Of a stretch of DNA of 64,000 bases, positions 19,446 to 28,063 are shown one piece after another. Each line of letters starts with the position of its first letter. The first letter of the stretch is position 1. The stretch comes from an uncultured Tateyamaria sp. (GTDB lineage: Bacteria; Pseudomonadota; Alphaproteobacteria; Rhodobacterales; Rhodobacteraceae): contig NZ_CANNDS010000003.1 in NCBI RefSeq assembly GCF_947503415.1, forward strand, positions 124,001-188,000, given 5' to 3'. The translations under genes were made by a program, and so were the position numbers. The notes under the pieces are model-generated. The model saw nothing but the letters and a program-made list of their open reading frames with translations. It searched no databases and had not been told where the DNA came from.

Positions 19446-20686
19446 GCTTGTCGCCGCTCGTGCATGATGGACGCTGCCGCAGGTGTGGCCGCGTCATAAA
19501 GATAGTCTCGCGTCAAAGGCACGGCATCCCGTTTATGTGCCAATTGCAGGTGGTAAACACCCTGCATCTGCTGTTCGAACGCCATGATGCAGACGGTCAG
19601 GTAATACCGGAACATACGGACAAAGCGATCATCATAGGTCGCACTTATCTCATCCAGATGCGCGTCAAAACGGTCCCGCCAATGCCGGATCGTTTTGGCG
19701 TAATGCAGACGCCACACCTCGATGTCCATTTGCCAAAGTCCGGATTGCTCCATTGCCGGGGCAAGCTCGGACAGCGACGGGACATAGCCGCCCGGGAAGA
19801 TGTATTTGTTGATCCACGATGAATGCGTCATGGGCGGAGCGGACCTGCCAATCGTGTGGATCAGGGCAACGCCGTCAGGATCCAACAGCTCGGCAACCCG
19901 ATTGAAATATGTGCCGAAATTGGGCACGCCTACATGTTCCAGCATGCCAACCGATACGATCCTGTCAAAGGTGCCTTCGGTGTGGCGGTAGTCCTGCAGG
20001 CGGAACTCTATTTGGTCGGACAGGCCTTCTGCCTTGGCGCGGTGTTTTGCGGTGGCCAATTGGTTCTTGCTGAGCGTAATGCCGGTGACCCGGCATCCGT
20101 AATCGCGGGCAAGCGTTAGTGCCATGCCGCCCCAGCCGCACCCGATGTCGAGCACATGCATGCCGGGCTCAAGGCACAGCTTGCCGGCAATATGTGCCTT
20201 CTTCGCAATCTGCGCCTCTTCCAGCGACATGTCATCGTGCACGAAATAGGCGCAGGAATACTGCATGTCCTGATCCAGAAACAGCCGGTAGAGGTCGTCC
20301 GAAATGTCGTAGTGATGCGCTACGTTCTTGCGCGATGCGGTCGGCGCGTTGTTCTGAATGAAACGGCGCATGTGAAAGCGGGCCCGGTTCGCCATCAGCA
20401 TCCACGGTGGAATGGTTCCCTTGAACCGATTGCGCACAATGATGGTCAGAACGTCGTCCAGCGTGCAGTTGCGCGGGATGATCTTTCCGTCCATGTACCC
20501 TTCGCCCAGACCCAGATCGGGGTTCAGGATTATGGATCGCAGCGTGGCCGCGTCAGATATCTCAAGGTGAGCGGTCGCACCGGTATCCGGGCCATAGTCC
20601 CGCGTCGATCCATCCGGATAGGTCAGGCTCAGACGGTCCGCGACCATCATGCCTTTCAAAAAACGGTCAAGCAGTTTGTCCCACAT
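19442..20686 (-). CDS. Cyclopropane-fatty-acyl-phospholipid synthase family methyltransferase
   Basis: A 414-residue SAM-dependent methyltransferase of the CFA synthase family. The N-terminal lipid-binding part includes LGLGEGYMDG near residue 58, then KNVAHHYDISDDLYRLFLD (120-138), the SAM site VLDIGCGWGG (178-187), and a C-terminal YIFPGGYVPSLSEL segment. Such enzymes methylenate or methylate unsaturated acyl chains of membrane phospholipids. The start at 20686 follows GGAGGG. The stop overlaps that of the convergent HAD gene by 4 bases. A related lipid methylase is possible; true cyclopropane formation is not proved. Confidence 0.9.
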   Translation of the reverse strand: MWDKLLDRFLKGMMVADRLSLTYPDGSTRDYGPDTGATAHLEISDAATLRSIILNPDLGLGEGYMDGKIIPRNCTLDDVLTIIVRNRFKGTIPPWMLMANRARFHMRRFIQNNAPTASRKNVAHHYDISDDLYRLFLDQDMQYSCAYFVHDDMSLEEAQIAKKAHIAGKLCLEPGMHVLDIGCGWGGMALTLARDYGCRVTGITLSKNQLATAKHRAKAEGLSDQIEFRLQDYRHTEGTFDRIVSVGMLEHVGVPNFGTYFNRVAELLDPDGVALIHTIGRSAPPMTHSSWINKYIFPGGYVPSLSELAPAMEQSGLWQMDIEVWRLHYAKTIRHWRDRFDAHLDEISATYDDRFVRMFRYYLTVCIMAFEQQMQGVYHLQLAHKRDAVPLTRDYLYDAATPAAASIMHERRQA

Positions 20687-20737
20687 GATCGCACCCTCCT
20701 AGTCACTCCGCCCGTAAAAGTGCGGCGGGTGCAGGGG

Positions 20738-21514
20738 TTACGTCAAGGGTCTGGGGGCGGGCGCGTCCAGATATGCGCGCACGGTGCCTTCAAGTGCGCG
20801 TGGGTTGTCTGCATGCAGCCAATGCCCGGCCCCCGGTATCTTCACAAAGCGCGCTTCGGGAAACAGCGAACGGATGACCGGGCGATAGGCCTGAGTGACA
20901 TAGTCGCTTTGCCCACCCGACAGGAACAAGGTCGAACCGGCGAAGGACGTTGTCACATCAGGAAACCCCAGAATCGCAGGCATGTTGTCCGCAAGCGCAT
21001 CCAGGTTCAGCCGCCACCTTTGCTCAGCCACTTCCAGCGATTGGGTCAGGAAACTGCACAGGGCGGGATCCACGCCTTGCGCCGCAAGCTGATCATTTGC
21101 GTCTGACCGGCGGGTCACAGACGACAGATCCACGGCACGCATGGCATCGATGAACTCCATCTGAGAGTGGCCGTAGCTGACCGGCGCGATATCGCCGATC
21201 ACGAGCCGACGAACCGCGTCTGGCCGGTCCAGCGCCAGCATCATCGCCGCTTTTCCGCCCATCGAGTGTCCCACCACGTCCATAGGGCCTCCAAGGCCGT
21301 GGATGATTTCCGCCAGATCAGCGCCCAGAGCTTCGTAGCTGTGATCATCTGACCAAAAGCTCTGCCCATGATTGCGCATGTCTACCGTGATCACACGGCG
21401 TGTGTCAGAAAGACGTTTGGCAATCACATTCCAGTTGCGCCCGGATCCGTAAAGGCCGTGTGCAATCAGAAGGGGTGTGCCGTCGGAAGATCCATGTTCG
21501 GAATAGCTGAGCAT
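20738..21514 (-). CDS. Alpha/beta-fold hydrolase (YbfF-like esterase)
   Basis: A 258-residue cytosolic hydrolase with the start taken at MLSYSEHG, where homology to the fold begins. The oxyanion segment IAHGLYGSG is at residues 17-25, the nucleophile elbow GHSMGG has Ser84, and the late GAGHWLHADNP supplies the His. The TVDMRNHGQS strand is typical of esterases related to E. coli YbfF. The substrate is unknown. It lies 51 bases downstream of no known partner and diverges from the small membrane-protein gene at 21591. Confidence 0.87.
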   Translation of the reverse strand: MLSYSEHGSSDGTPLLIAHGLYGSGRNWNVIAKRLSDTRRVITVDMRNHGQSFWSDDHSYEALGADLAEIIHGLGGPMDVVGHSMGGKAAMMLALDRPDAVRRLVIGDIAPVSYGHSQMEFIDAMRAVDLSSVTRRSDANDQLAAQGVDPALCSFLTQSLEVAEQRWRLNLDALADNMPAILGFPDVTTSFAGSTLFLSGGQSDYVTQAYRPVIRSLFPEARFVKIPGAGHWLHADNPRALEGTVRAYLDAPAPRPLT

Positions 21515-21590
21515 GGACACAGACTTAGCCAGATACAGCCCCCGGGACCAGAGGGATTGAGCGCCCGCGACGTCCGGGGTAGGAAGTCGC

Positions 21591-21965
21591 ATGGAAACCC
21601 GAGACAGCATTCAGACACGCGCCGACCGGATTCAGGCCGCATTGAGAGCGGCATTTGGCGTGCGGGGCAAATCGCTGGACGCGGCCCTCAGCCGAACAGG
21701 GCGGCGTATGCCCAAGCGTGTGCATGCGGATGCGCGCAAGATCGTCGCGGCGCAGTCCTATGGTGGCCACCCCAAGCTTATGCGGCAGGTAGACCCTGCC
21801 GCGTTGTCCGCCGCAGAGGATCGTGTGCTGACATTTCTGGACGGCATCGACCGCGCGGACAGGCGGAAGGGGCTGTGGCTGGGGATCGGTGCCGCCGTGG
21901 CCTTCAACGTTCTTCTGGTGCTGACGGCCGTTGTGGTGTGGATGTGGTGGTCCGGGCACGTGTGA
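21591..21965 (+). CDS. Small hypothetical protein with C-terminal membrane anchor
   Basis: A 124-residue protein, ATG after GGAAG. The N-terminal 85 residues are basic and helical (RRMPKRVHADARKIVAAQ) and would be cytoplasmic. One membrane helix at about residues 95-120 (LGIGAAVAFNVLLVLTAVVV) ends the protein. It is a tail-anchored-like layout. No family is recognised by me. It is followed closely by bciA, possibly co-transcribed. Confidence 0.75.
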   Translation: METRDSIQTRADRIQAALRAAFGVRGKSLDAALSRTGRRMPKRVHADARKIVAAQSYGGHPKLMRQVDPAALSAAEDRVLTFLDGIDRADRRKGLWLGIGAAVAFNVLLVLTAVVVWMWWSGHV

Positions 21966-22009
21966 ATGTCTGGATGTTCCGTGCATGATACGACGACGGT
22001 TGCAGTACC

Positions 22010-23002
22010 GTGACGACAGAACCCGCTCCGAACCAAACGCTGAGGCCAAAGCGCGTCCTCGTCCTTGGGGCCACGGGCACAATTGGCCGCGCCACCACAA
22101 ATGCGCTTGTGCATCTTGGTTACGATGTGACGTGCCTTGTCCGGCCTGCTTCAGATGTGGGTGCCTTGGCCGGTGTTACGCTTGTGCAGGCAGATGTCAC
22201 CGATCCCGCAACCCTCGAACGTGATGCCTTCGGCGATCCCCCCTATGATGCAGTCATCTCGTGCCTCGCGTCGCGCACCGGCGCGCCGCAAGATGCATGG
22301 GCCATCGACCATCAGGCGACCGTCAACGTAATTGACGCGGCACGAGCCACGGGTGTGCAGCAATTCGTTCTGCTGTCGGCCATCTGCGTCCAGAGACCAC
22401 GCCTCGCGTTCCAGCACGCAAAACTGGCCGCCGAACAGGCACTGATTGCATCCGGTCTGACCTATTCGATTGTGCGTCCCACCGCCTATTTCAAGTCGCT
22501 GTCGGGCCAGATAGCACGGGTGCGGGCAGGCAGGCCCTATCTGCTGTTCGGGGACGGAGAGTTGACGGCCTGCACACCCATCAGCGACCGTGATCTCGGG
22601 GCCTACATGGCGTCGTGCCTGACCGCGCCAGAGCGGCAAAACCGTATCCTGCCGATAGGCGGCCCCGGTCCTGCGCTGACGCCGCGCGCGATGGGCACGC
22701 ATCTATTCTCGCTGTTAGACAAGCCGCCAATCTTCAAACACGTCCCCGTGGGCATGATGCGTGGCATTGCAGGTGGCTTGGGGCTGGTCAGCCGTGTCAT
22801 TCCCAGCTTGGCGGCAAAGGCGGAATTTGCGCGTATCGGTCTGTATTATGCGACAGAGTCGATGCTGGTCCTGAACGAAGACACAGGGCACTACGACCGC
22901 GGCACAACGCCGTCCACGGGCGCCGACACGCTGTTTGACTACTATGCCGATGTCATCGACGGCAAAGCCACTGTCGAGCGCGGTGATCACAGCGTGTTCT
23001 GA
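22010..23002 (+). CDS. bciA: Divinyl (proto)chlorophyllide a 8-vinyl reductase, BciA type
   Basis: A 330-residue SDR-fold protein starting at GTG 22010. The N-terminal NADPH loop is GATGTIG (residues 20-26). The region with FQHAKLAAEQALIASGLTYS, then PTAYFKSLSGQ and LFGDGELTACTPISD, is characteristic of BciA, which reduces the 8-vinyl group of divinyl (proto)chlorophyllide with NADPH in bacteriochlorophyll synthesis. A generic NmrA-like reductase is the alternative. No other bch, crt or puf gene is in the window; bciA is often outside the photosynthesis cluster in this group. Its presence suggests an aerobic anoxygenic phototroph or a recent descendant. Confidence 0.8.
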   Translation: MTTEPAPNQTLRPKRVLVLGATGTIGRATTNALVHLGYDVTCLVRPASDVGALAGVTLVQADVTDPATLERDAFGDPPYDAVISCLASRTGAPQDAWAIDHQATVNVIDAARATGVQQFVLLSAICVQRPRLAFQHAKLAAEQALIASGLTYSIVRPTAYFKSLSGQIARVRAGRPYLLFGDGELTACTPISDRDLGAYMASCLTAPERQNRILPIGGPGPALTPRAMGTHLFSLLDKPPIFKHVPVGMMRGIAGGLGLVSRVIPSLAAKAEFARIGLYYATESMLVLNEDTGHYDRGTTPSTGADTLFDYYADVIDGKATVERGDHSVF

Positions 23003-23004
23003 AT

Positions 23005-23027
23005 GCCCCCCACGCCGGGCAGGGGGC
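23005..23027. terminator. GC-rich hairpin between convergent bciA and glyA
   Basis: GCCCCC (23005-23010) and GGGGGC (23022-23027) can pair around an 11-base loop just after bciA and before the glyA stop. There is no T-run, so termination is only possible. Confidence 0.3.
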
Positions 23028-23034
23028 GCTCACA

Positions 23035-24330
23035 TCACAGGTTCGGATAAAGCGGGAAGCGTGCGCAAAGCTCGGCCACTTCGGCCTTCACCTTTGCTTC
23101 CACGTCTCCATTCCCATCTTCGCCATTTGCGGCCAACCCATCGACCACTTCGATGATCCAGTCGCCGATCTGACGGAACTCTGCCTCGCCAAACCCGCGC
23201 GTCGTGCCAGCGGGGGAGCCCAGACGAATGCCCGACGTGATCGTCGGCTTTTCATCATCAAACGGCACACCGTTCTTGTTGCAAGTGATATGCGCCCGGC
23301 CCAGTGCCTTCTCGGTTGCGTTGCCCTTCACACCTTTGGGGCGCAGGTCCACCAGCATCACGTGGGTGTCGGTGCCGTGGGTCACGGTGTCCAGCCCGCC
23401 CTGATGCAGCTGATCGGCGAGTGCTTGGGCGTTCTTGATCACCTGCTGCTGATAGGTCTTGAAGGACGGCTCCAGCGCTTCGCCAAAGGCCACGGCCTTG
23501 GCCGCGATCACGTGCATCAGCGGACCACCCTGAATGCCGGGGAAGATGGCGGAGTTGAACTTCTTCGCCAACGCCTCGTCATTTGTCAGGATCATGCCGC
23601 CGCGCGGGCCGCGCAGGGTCTTGTGGGTGGTGGTGGTCGCCACATGTACATGTGGGAAGGGCGAGGGGTATTCGCCCGCCGCGATCAGACCGGCAAAGTG
23701 CGCCACGTCGGCGAGCACATAGGCACCCACCTTGTCTGCAATCTCGCGGATGCGGGCAAAGTCGATGACACGCGGGATGGCCGACCCACCTGCGATGATC
23801 ATCTGCGGCTTGTGCTCAAGCGCCAATGCCTCGATCTGGTCATAGTCGATGTCCAGCGTGTCGCGGCGCACACCGTATTGCACGGCATTGAACCACTTGC
23901 CCGACTGGTTGGGCTTGGCCCCGTGGGTCAGGTGCCCACCGGCATCAAGGCTCATGCCAAGGATCGTATCACCGGGCTGCAACAGCGCCTGAAACACACC
24001 CTGGTTGGCCTGAGAGCCGGAGTTCGGCTGCACATTGGCAAAGCCGCAATCAAAGAGCTTGCAGGCACGTTCGATGGCAAGGTTCTCGGCCACGTCAACG
24101 TATTGGCACCCACCATAATACCGACGGCCCGGATAGCCTTCGGCGTACTTGTTGGTCATCACGCTGCCTTGCGCTTCCAACACGGCGGCGGACACGATGT
24201 TTTCCGAGGCGATCAGCTCGATCTCGTCCCGCTGGCGGCCCAGCTCATCGCGGATGGACCCGAACAGTTCGGGGTCACGATCGGCCAAGGATTGGGTGAA
24301 AAAACCGTCGGTGCGATGGGGCGCATTCAT
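23035..24330 (-). CDS. glyA: Serine hydroxymethyltransferase
   Basis: A 431-residue PLP enzyme of normal length. It interconverts serine and glycine with tetrahydrofolate, supplying one-carbon units. Visible motifs are [10 protein letters not shown] near residue 34, the YPGRRYYGG segment, the PLP lysine in [13 protein letters not shown], and the C-terminal [15 protein letters not shown]. The start MNAPHRTDG at 24330 has GGAGAG upstream; a longer in-frame extension has no support. It is transcribed away from nadK across a 183-base region holding a perfect inverted repeat. Confidence 0.98.
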   Translation of the reverse strand: MNAPHRTDGFFTQSLADRDPELFGSIRDELGRQRDEIELIASENIVSAAVLEAQGSVMTNKYAEGYPGRRYYGGCQYVDVAENLAIERACKLFDCGFANVQPNSGSQANQGVFQALLQPGDTILGMSLDAGGHLTHGAKPNQSGKWFNAVQYGVRRDTLDIDYDQIEALALEHKPQMIIAGGSAIPRVIDFARIREIADKVGAYVLADVAHFAGLIAAGEYPSPFPHVHVATTTTHKTLRGPRGGMILTNDEALAKKFNSAIFPGIQGGPLMHVIAAKAVAFGEALEPSFKTYQQQVIKNAQALADQLHQGGLDTVTHGTDTHVMLVDLRPKGVKGNATEKALGRAHITCNKNGVPFDDEKPTITSGIRLGSPAGTTRGFGEAEFRQIGDWIIEVVDGLAANGEDGNGDVEAKVKAEVAELCARFPLYPNL

Positions 24331-24369
24331 TGGAACTCTCCTAGCGGGACTGAGTCGATTTGATTGGCC

Positions 24370-24385
24370 GTTTCCTATCGGAAAC
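24370..24385. promoter_or_regulatory. Perfect inverted repeat in the glyA-nadK divergent region
   Basis: GTTTCC-TATC-GGAAAC is a perfect 6+4+6 dyad 40 bases upstream of the glyA start. A 14/16 match in opposite orientation lies at 24493-24508, immediately before nadK, although part of that copy also serves as the nadK ribosome site. It is a candidate operator for an unknown regulator. Confidence 0.5.
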
Positions 24386-24513
24386 CGACCCTTTGAGCAA
24401 AGGATGTATCCCGACCAAACGCGCGCCACCAGCGACAAAGCGTGGTCAACGCTGGTAAGGGGCGAAAAGATATGGTTCTTTCGGCGCACTACGTTTGCCA
24501 TAGGAAACTTTGA

Positions 24514-25275
24514 ATGCCCCTCAAGATCGCCTTTGCGGCCAGCCGCGCGCCCGTGGCCCAAACCGCGCGGGCGACGTTGATCGGGCGCTATGGCGATGTG
24601 GATCAGGCGAAGGCGGACGTGGTTGTGGCCCTTGGGGGCGATGGGTTCATGTTGCAGACCCTGCACGCAACCGAACGCATGGACGTGCCTGTCTACGGTA
24701 TGAACCGCGGCACCATCGGTTTTCTGATGAACGAATATGGCGAGGCCGATCTGGTCGACCGGCTTGAGGCGGCGGAGGAGGCGGAACTGAACCCGCTGTC
24801 CATGACCGCGTGGAACACGTCCGGCGAAAGCCACAAGGATCTTGCCATCAACGAAGTGTCACTGCTGCGGGCCGGGCCGCAGGCGGCAAAGCTGCGCATC
24901 ACCGTGGATGGCCGTTTGCGCATGGACGAGTTGGTGTGCGACGGCGCGTTGGTGTCCACACCGGCAGGGTCAACCGCCTACAACTATTCTGCTCACGGAC
25001 CGGTGTTGCCCATCGGGTCAGACGTGCTGGCCCTGACCGCCGTGGCTGCCTTCCGCCCACGGCGCTGGCGCGGGGCGCTGTTGCCCAAGATGGCCAAGGT
25101 CCGCTTTGACGTGCTGGAAAGCGAAAAGCGCCCCGTCATGGCCGAAGCGGATTCGCGATCTTTCCGGGACGTCGTGTCGGTCGAAATCCAGTCAGAGCCG
25201 TCCATCGTGCACCGTATCCTCTTCGACCCCGGTCACGGGCTCGAAGAGCGGCTCATTTCAGAGCAGTTCAACTAG
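24514..25275 (+). CDS. nadK: NAD kinase
   Basis: A 253-residue cytosolic enzyme that phosphorylates NAD to NADP using ATP. The diagnostic GGDG is at residues 41-44 ([13 protein letters not shown]). The substrate-binding segment [19 protein letters not shown] (about 148-166) is intact. It starts at ATG 24514, with AGGAAA as ribosome site inside the second copy of the putative operator. The shared divergent region with glyA could link NADP supply to one-carbon metabolism, but this is inference. Confidence 0.97.
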   Translation: MPLKIAFAASRAPVAQTARATLIGRYGDVDQAKADVVVALGGDGFMLQTLHATERMDVPVYGMNRGTIGFLMNEYGEADLVDRLEAAEEAELNPLSMTAWNTSGESHKDLAINEVSLLRAGPQAAKLRITVDGRLRMDELVCDGALVSTPAGSTAYNYSAHGPVLPIGSDVLALTAVAAFRPRRWRGALLPKMAKVRFDVLESEKRPVMAEADSRSFRDVVSVEIQSEPSIVHRILFDPGHGLEERLISEQFN

Positions 25276-25277
25276 GG

Positions 25278-25841
25278 TCAGCCCTGCGGGTTCAGATAGC
25301 CCCGTGCGATCTTGGTGGCTTGGCTCACGTCCAGAATGGGCGGCAACAGAGTCAGCAACTCACCGTCAGCATCCAGCAGATGCACAAAGCTGCCGTGGGA
25401 ATAAATCCAGCCATATTCCGGGTCTTCAAACAGCGGCTCCACCTCGACCTTGAAGGCGTCATAGGCGCCTTGCAGCGCGTCCTCGTCCCCGGTCAGGCCC
25501 ACGAAGTCGGTATGGATTTCCGCCAAAGGCTCTCCCATCGTCTCAACCGTGTCCTGATCGGGCGCAACGGTGATCATCACGGGCGTCACATCAATCCCGT
25601 CCGCAGCCAGTTCGTCCACAACCTGCGCCATCAGGGGCAGGGCGGCTGAACAGATGTTCAGGCAGTTGGCGTATCCGAAGAAAACCAACTGCGCCTTGCC
25701 ATCAGGGTCCGCTTCGGTCCGTGTCTGGCCATGTTGGTCCAACAGAGCGTAAGGCCCACCGATATCCACAGGAAATGGACTTTGGCTTGCGGCAGGCATC
25801 CCCACCGCAAGCGCCATGATCGTCAAAAGAGTGCGCAACAC
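25278..25841 (-). CDS. SCO1/SenC family copper-handling protein
   Basis: A 187-residue protein. The start is a GTG at 25841, one base after the previous stop, giving a signal peptide or anchor (LLTIMALAVGMPAASQ). The thioredoxin-like fold carries Cys60 and Cys64 (ANCLNICSAALP, the CxxxC copper site) and His149 (YSHGSFVHLLD), the three known copper ligands of Sco proteins. Sco1 delivers copper to the CuA centre of cytochrome oxidase or acts as a periplasmic thiol reductase. It is the last gene of a three-gene operon with two secreted cysteine-rich proteins. Confidence 0.92.
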   Translation of the reverse strand: MLRTLLTIMALAVGMPAASQSPFPVDIGGPYALLDQHGQTRTEADPDGKAQLVFFGYANCLNICSAALPLMAQVVDELAADGIDVTPVMITVAPDQDTVETMGEPLAEIHTDFVGLTGDEDALQGAYDAFKVEVEPLFEDPEYGWIYSHGSFVHLLDADGELLTLLPPILDVSQATKIARGYLNPQG

Positions 25842-25842
25842 C

Positions 25843-26409
25843 TCAGAAATTCTCCGCAATCCATTCCTTGTCGAAAGCAGGTCCAAGGCCAAGATACCCC
25901 TCTTCCTCGATGATCGCGGCGATGCTTGGATCACGACGGAACCATGGGCCCTTGCCCTTGGCCTCAGGGTGTTCAGCGGCCCATTTCTTGGTCCACTGGT
26001 TGGCCTTGATCTTGTCGCCGCCGCCCGGGGGCACAATGGTCTGCACCAGATAGACGTTGTTGGCACCCAGTTCCGGGTCATCAATCATCAACCCGTCCAC
26101 GGTGATGGTCTGGTTGCAAAAGGGCTGCAATTCGACCGCCGCGCCGGTAAAGGCCGGTTGGCTGTTTTTCATCGGCAAGACCAGCACATCGTCCGCCGTG
26201 CGCACCAGCCCAAGCTGGCGTTTGCCGGCGCCGCAATCAGCGGGACAGTCACCGGTGAACTCACACACCAGATCAACAACGGTCGCCTCGAACGTGGCGG
26301 GCACTTCGGCATAGAGGTTCCAACTGCGCGCTTCGGACCCTTCGGAAAAGTCCTGCGCAGCGAGGGGTGCGGCCACAAGGGCCAGCGCGGCTGTAAACTG
26401 TTTCAACAT
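25843..26409 (-). CDS. Secreted cysteine-rich hypothetical protein upstream of Sco1
   Basis: A 188-residue secreted protein (signal MLKQFTAALALVAAPLAAQ). ATG at 26409 has the better spacing to GGAGGGG; ATG at 26415, overlapping the upstream stop, is the alternative. A core of about 60 residues has a VVDLVCEFTGDCPADCG pattern followed by a QLGLV strand, which mirrors the cysteine pattern of the gene just upstream. No enzyme motif is recognised. The C-terminal part (residues 130-188) is rich in lysine and glutamate. Tight linkage to Sco1 suggests a role in periplasmic copper or thiol chemistry, by inference only. Confidence 0.8.
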   Translation of the reverse strand: MLKQFTAALALVAAPLAAQDFSEGSEARSWNLYAEVPATFEATVVDLVCEFTGDCPADCGAGKRQLGLVRTADDVLVLPMKNSQPAFTGAAVELQPFCNQTITVDGLMIDDPELGANNVYLVQTIVPPGGGDKIKANQWTKKWAAEHPEAKGKGPWFRRDPSIAAIIEEEGYLGLGPAFDKEWIAENF

Positions 26410-26411
26410 GA

Positions 26412-26879
26412 TCATTCCCCTCCGGGCCGGGCTGATTTCGGGATGGAGAAAGGGGGCACATTGCCATAGTCGTCGTGGTTCTGGTTCGTGATATCCAGAT
26501 CAGACACAACCTCGGACACGACGATGTAGTTCAGGCCATCCCTCTGATAAAGCGTGCCATCCGCCTCAACCGTATGAGCGGCGAGCTTCAAAATGCCATC
26601 GCCGCCTGCGGTCTGATCGTCGTCGCCCACCTTCAACACCATATAGACAGTGCCGTCTTCGGCCAGCAGACCCACCGGGATGCCACCGGCACTGCACCAC
26701 AGTGCACAGGTGTGGTGGGCAGAGCCGACAACGGCATCCGGGCTGCCCATGACGCCAGAATAGTAGCACCAGGTGTCGATAATCTCGCCCGTGACCTGAA
26801 TGGGGGTGCCTTCGGCGGCTTGCCCGGCCATGGGCAGGGCAATCGCAGACAGCGCGCCAAAAATGAGTGATCGCATCAT
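26412..26879 (-). CDS. Secreted protein with conserved C...HHxC..xC motif, first gene of Sco1 operon
   Basis: A 155-residue secreted protein: signal MMRSLIFGALSAIALPMAG, cleavage before AEG. Residues about 30-70 hold TGEIIDTWCYYSG, then SAHHTCALWCSAGGIPVGLL, a pattern with three cysteines and two histidines suited to metal or haem-edge binding, in what looks like a small OB-type beta barrel. I know this motif from uncharacterised bacterial secreted proteins; no function is established. The next gene overlaps or nearly overlaps its stop, and the Sco1 gene follows, so all three are co-expressed. Confidence 0.8.
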   Translation of the reverse strand: MMRSLIFGALSAIALPMAGQAAEGTPIQVTGEIIDTWCYYSGVMGSPDAVVGSAHHTCALWCSAGGIPVGLLAEDGTVYMVLKVGDDDQTAGGDGILKLAAHTVEADGTLYQRDGLNYIVVSEVVSDLDITNQNHDDYGNVPPFSIPKSARPGGE

Positions 26880-27043
26880 GCGGCCTTTCCTTTGAAACTG
26901 TAACATGAGGCTGACAGTTGACGTGGCGTCGGTCAAATCACGGTTTTTGGATTTGCGCATTTGTGATCGCTTGGCGGCTGCGGGCACGTCTGCTATCGTT
27001 GGTAGGCACGACAGAGGCACAAAAGCGCCCGCCAACCACAGGT

Positions 27044-28060
27044 ATGACAGCACTTAGCAAATATGACCGGCTCGAAGCATCGGGCCTTTGGCGCGCGTCA
27101 GCGGATGCGCAGCGCCGTGAAGTGATCGTGTCGGTGGGCGATGCCACTTTGATCATATCCGACCTCAATGACCGCGCGATTACGCATTGGTCGCTGGCAG
27201 CTGTCGAAAAGGCGCCGATGCCGGACAAAGGCGGGGCGGCGTACCACCCCGATGGCGATCCGGAAGAGTTGCTTGAACTTGCCGCGACCGAAGACGCCAT
27301 GATCGATGCGATTGATACGCTGCGCCGCGCGGTTGCGCGGGCACGTCCGAAACCTGGCCGCGTACGGTGGCTTGGGGCTGCGATTTCTGCCTCGGCGGTT
27401 GCGGCGCTGGCTCTGTTCTGGCTGCCGGGCGCTTTGGTCGATCACGCCATGCGCGTGGTGCCACCGGTAAAGGAGGCCGAGATCGGCGCAGCCCTGCTGG
27501 CGCGGATCGAACGGGTATCGGGCCAGCCCTGCAACACAATCGAAGCGCGCCCCGGGTTGGTTGCCCTTGCCGGGCGTACCGGGGCGGCCCGCGTTGTGGT
27601 GGTGCCGGGTGGCGTACGCGAAGCACTATCCTTGCCCGGCGGAACCGTCCTTTTGAACCGCACGTTGGTCGAAGACTACGAAGAACCGGATGTCGCCGCA
27701 GGCTACATCCTGGTCGAGCAGAGCCGCAGTGCTGAAACGCCTCCGTTGCGCAAGCTGCTGGAACATGCGGGCCCCCGTGCAACGGGCACGCTGCTTACCA
27801 CAGGATCGTTGCCGCCCAGAGTGCTTGAAGCGTTTGCCGAAGATCAGTTGGCCACTCCTGCCGTCGAAATGCCTGCGGAGAACCTTCTGCCCACCTTCGC
27901 AACAGCCCAGGTGCGCAGCACGCCGTATGCCCGTGCGCGCGACATATCAGGCGAGGCGACGCTGCCCTTGATCGAGGCGGACCCGATGTCCGGGCAGGAT
28001 CCCGCGCCAATCATGCGCGACAGGGATTGGCTGCAACTTCAGGCTATTTGCGAAAACTAG
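27044..28060 (+). CDS. Membrane protein resembling an M48 peptidase without HExxH
   Basis: A 338-residue protein, start chosen at ATG 27044 (MTALSKYDRL). The cytoplasmic N-terminal 105 residues precede one membrane helix (LGAAISASAVAALALFWLPG, about 108-127). The outer part has an order of segments like M48 peptidases: a VVVVPGGVREALSLPGGTVL strand, then LLNRTLVEDYEEPDVAAGYI. The zinc motif that should read HExxH is VEQSR near residue 225. The two zinc histidines are absent, so catalysis is unlikely. The assignment to the M48 fold is my inference from segment order and needs structural confirmation. Confidence 0.6.
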   Translation: MTALSKYDRLEASGLWRASADAQRREVIVSVGDATLIISDLNDRAITHWSLAAVEKAPMPDKGGAAYHPDGDPEELLELAATEDAMIDAIDTLRRAVARARPKPGRVRWLGAAISASAVAALALFWLPGALVDHAMRVVPPVKEAEIGAALLARIERVSGQPCNTIEARPGLVALAGRTGAARVVVVPGGVREALSLPGGTVLLNRTLVEDYEEPDVAAGYILVEQSRSAETPPLRKLLEHAGPRATGTLLTTGSLPPRVLEAFAEDQLATPAVEMPAENLLPTFATAQVRSTPYARARDISGEATLPLIEADPMSGQDPAPIMRDRDWLQLQAICEN

Positions 28061-28063
28061 GGC

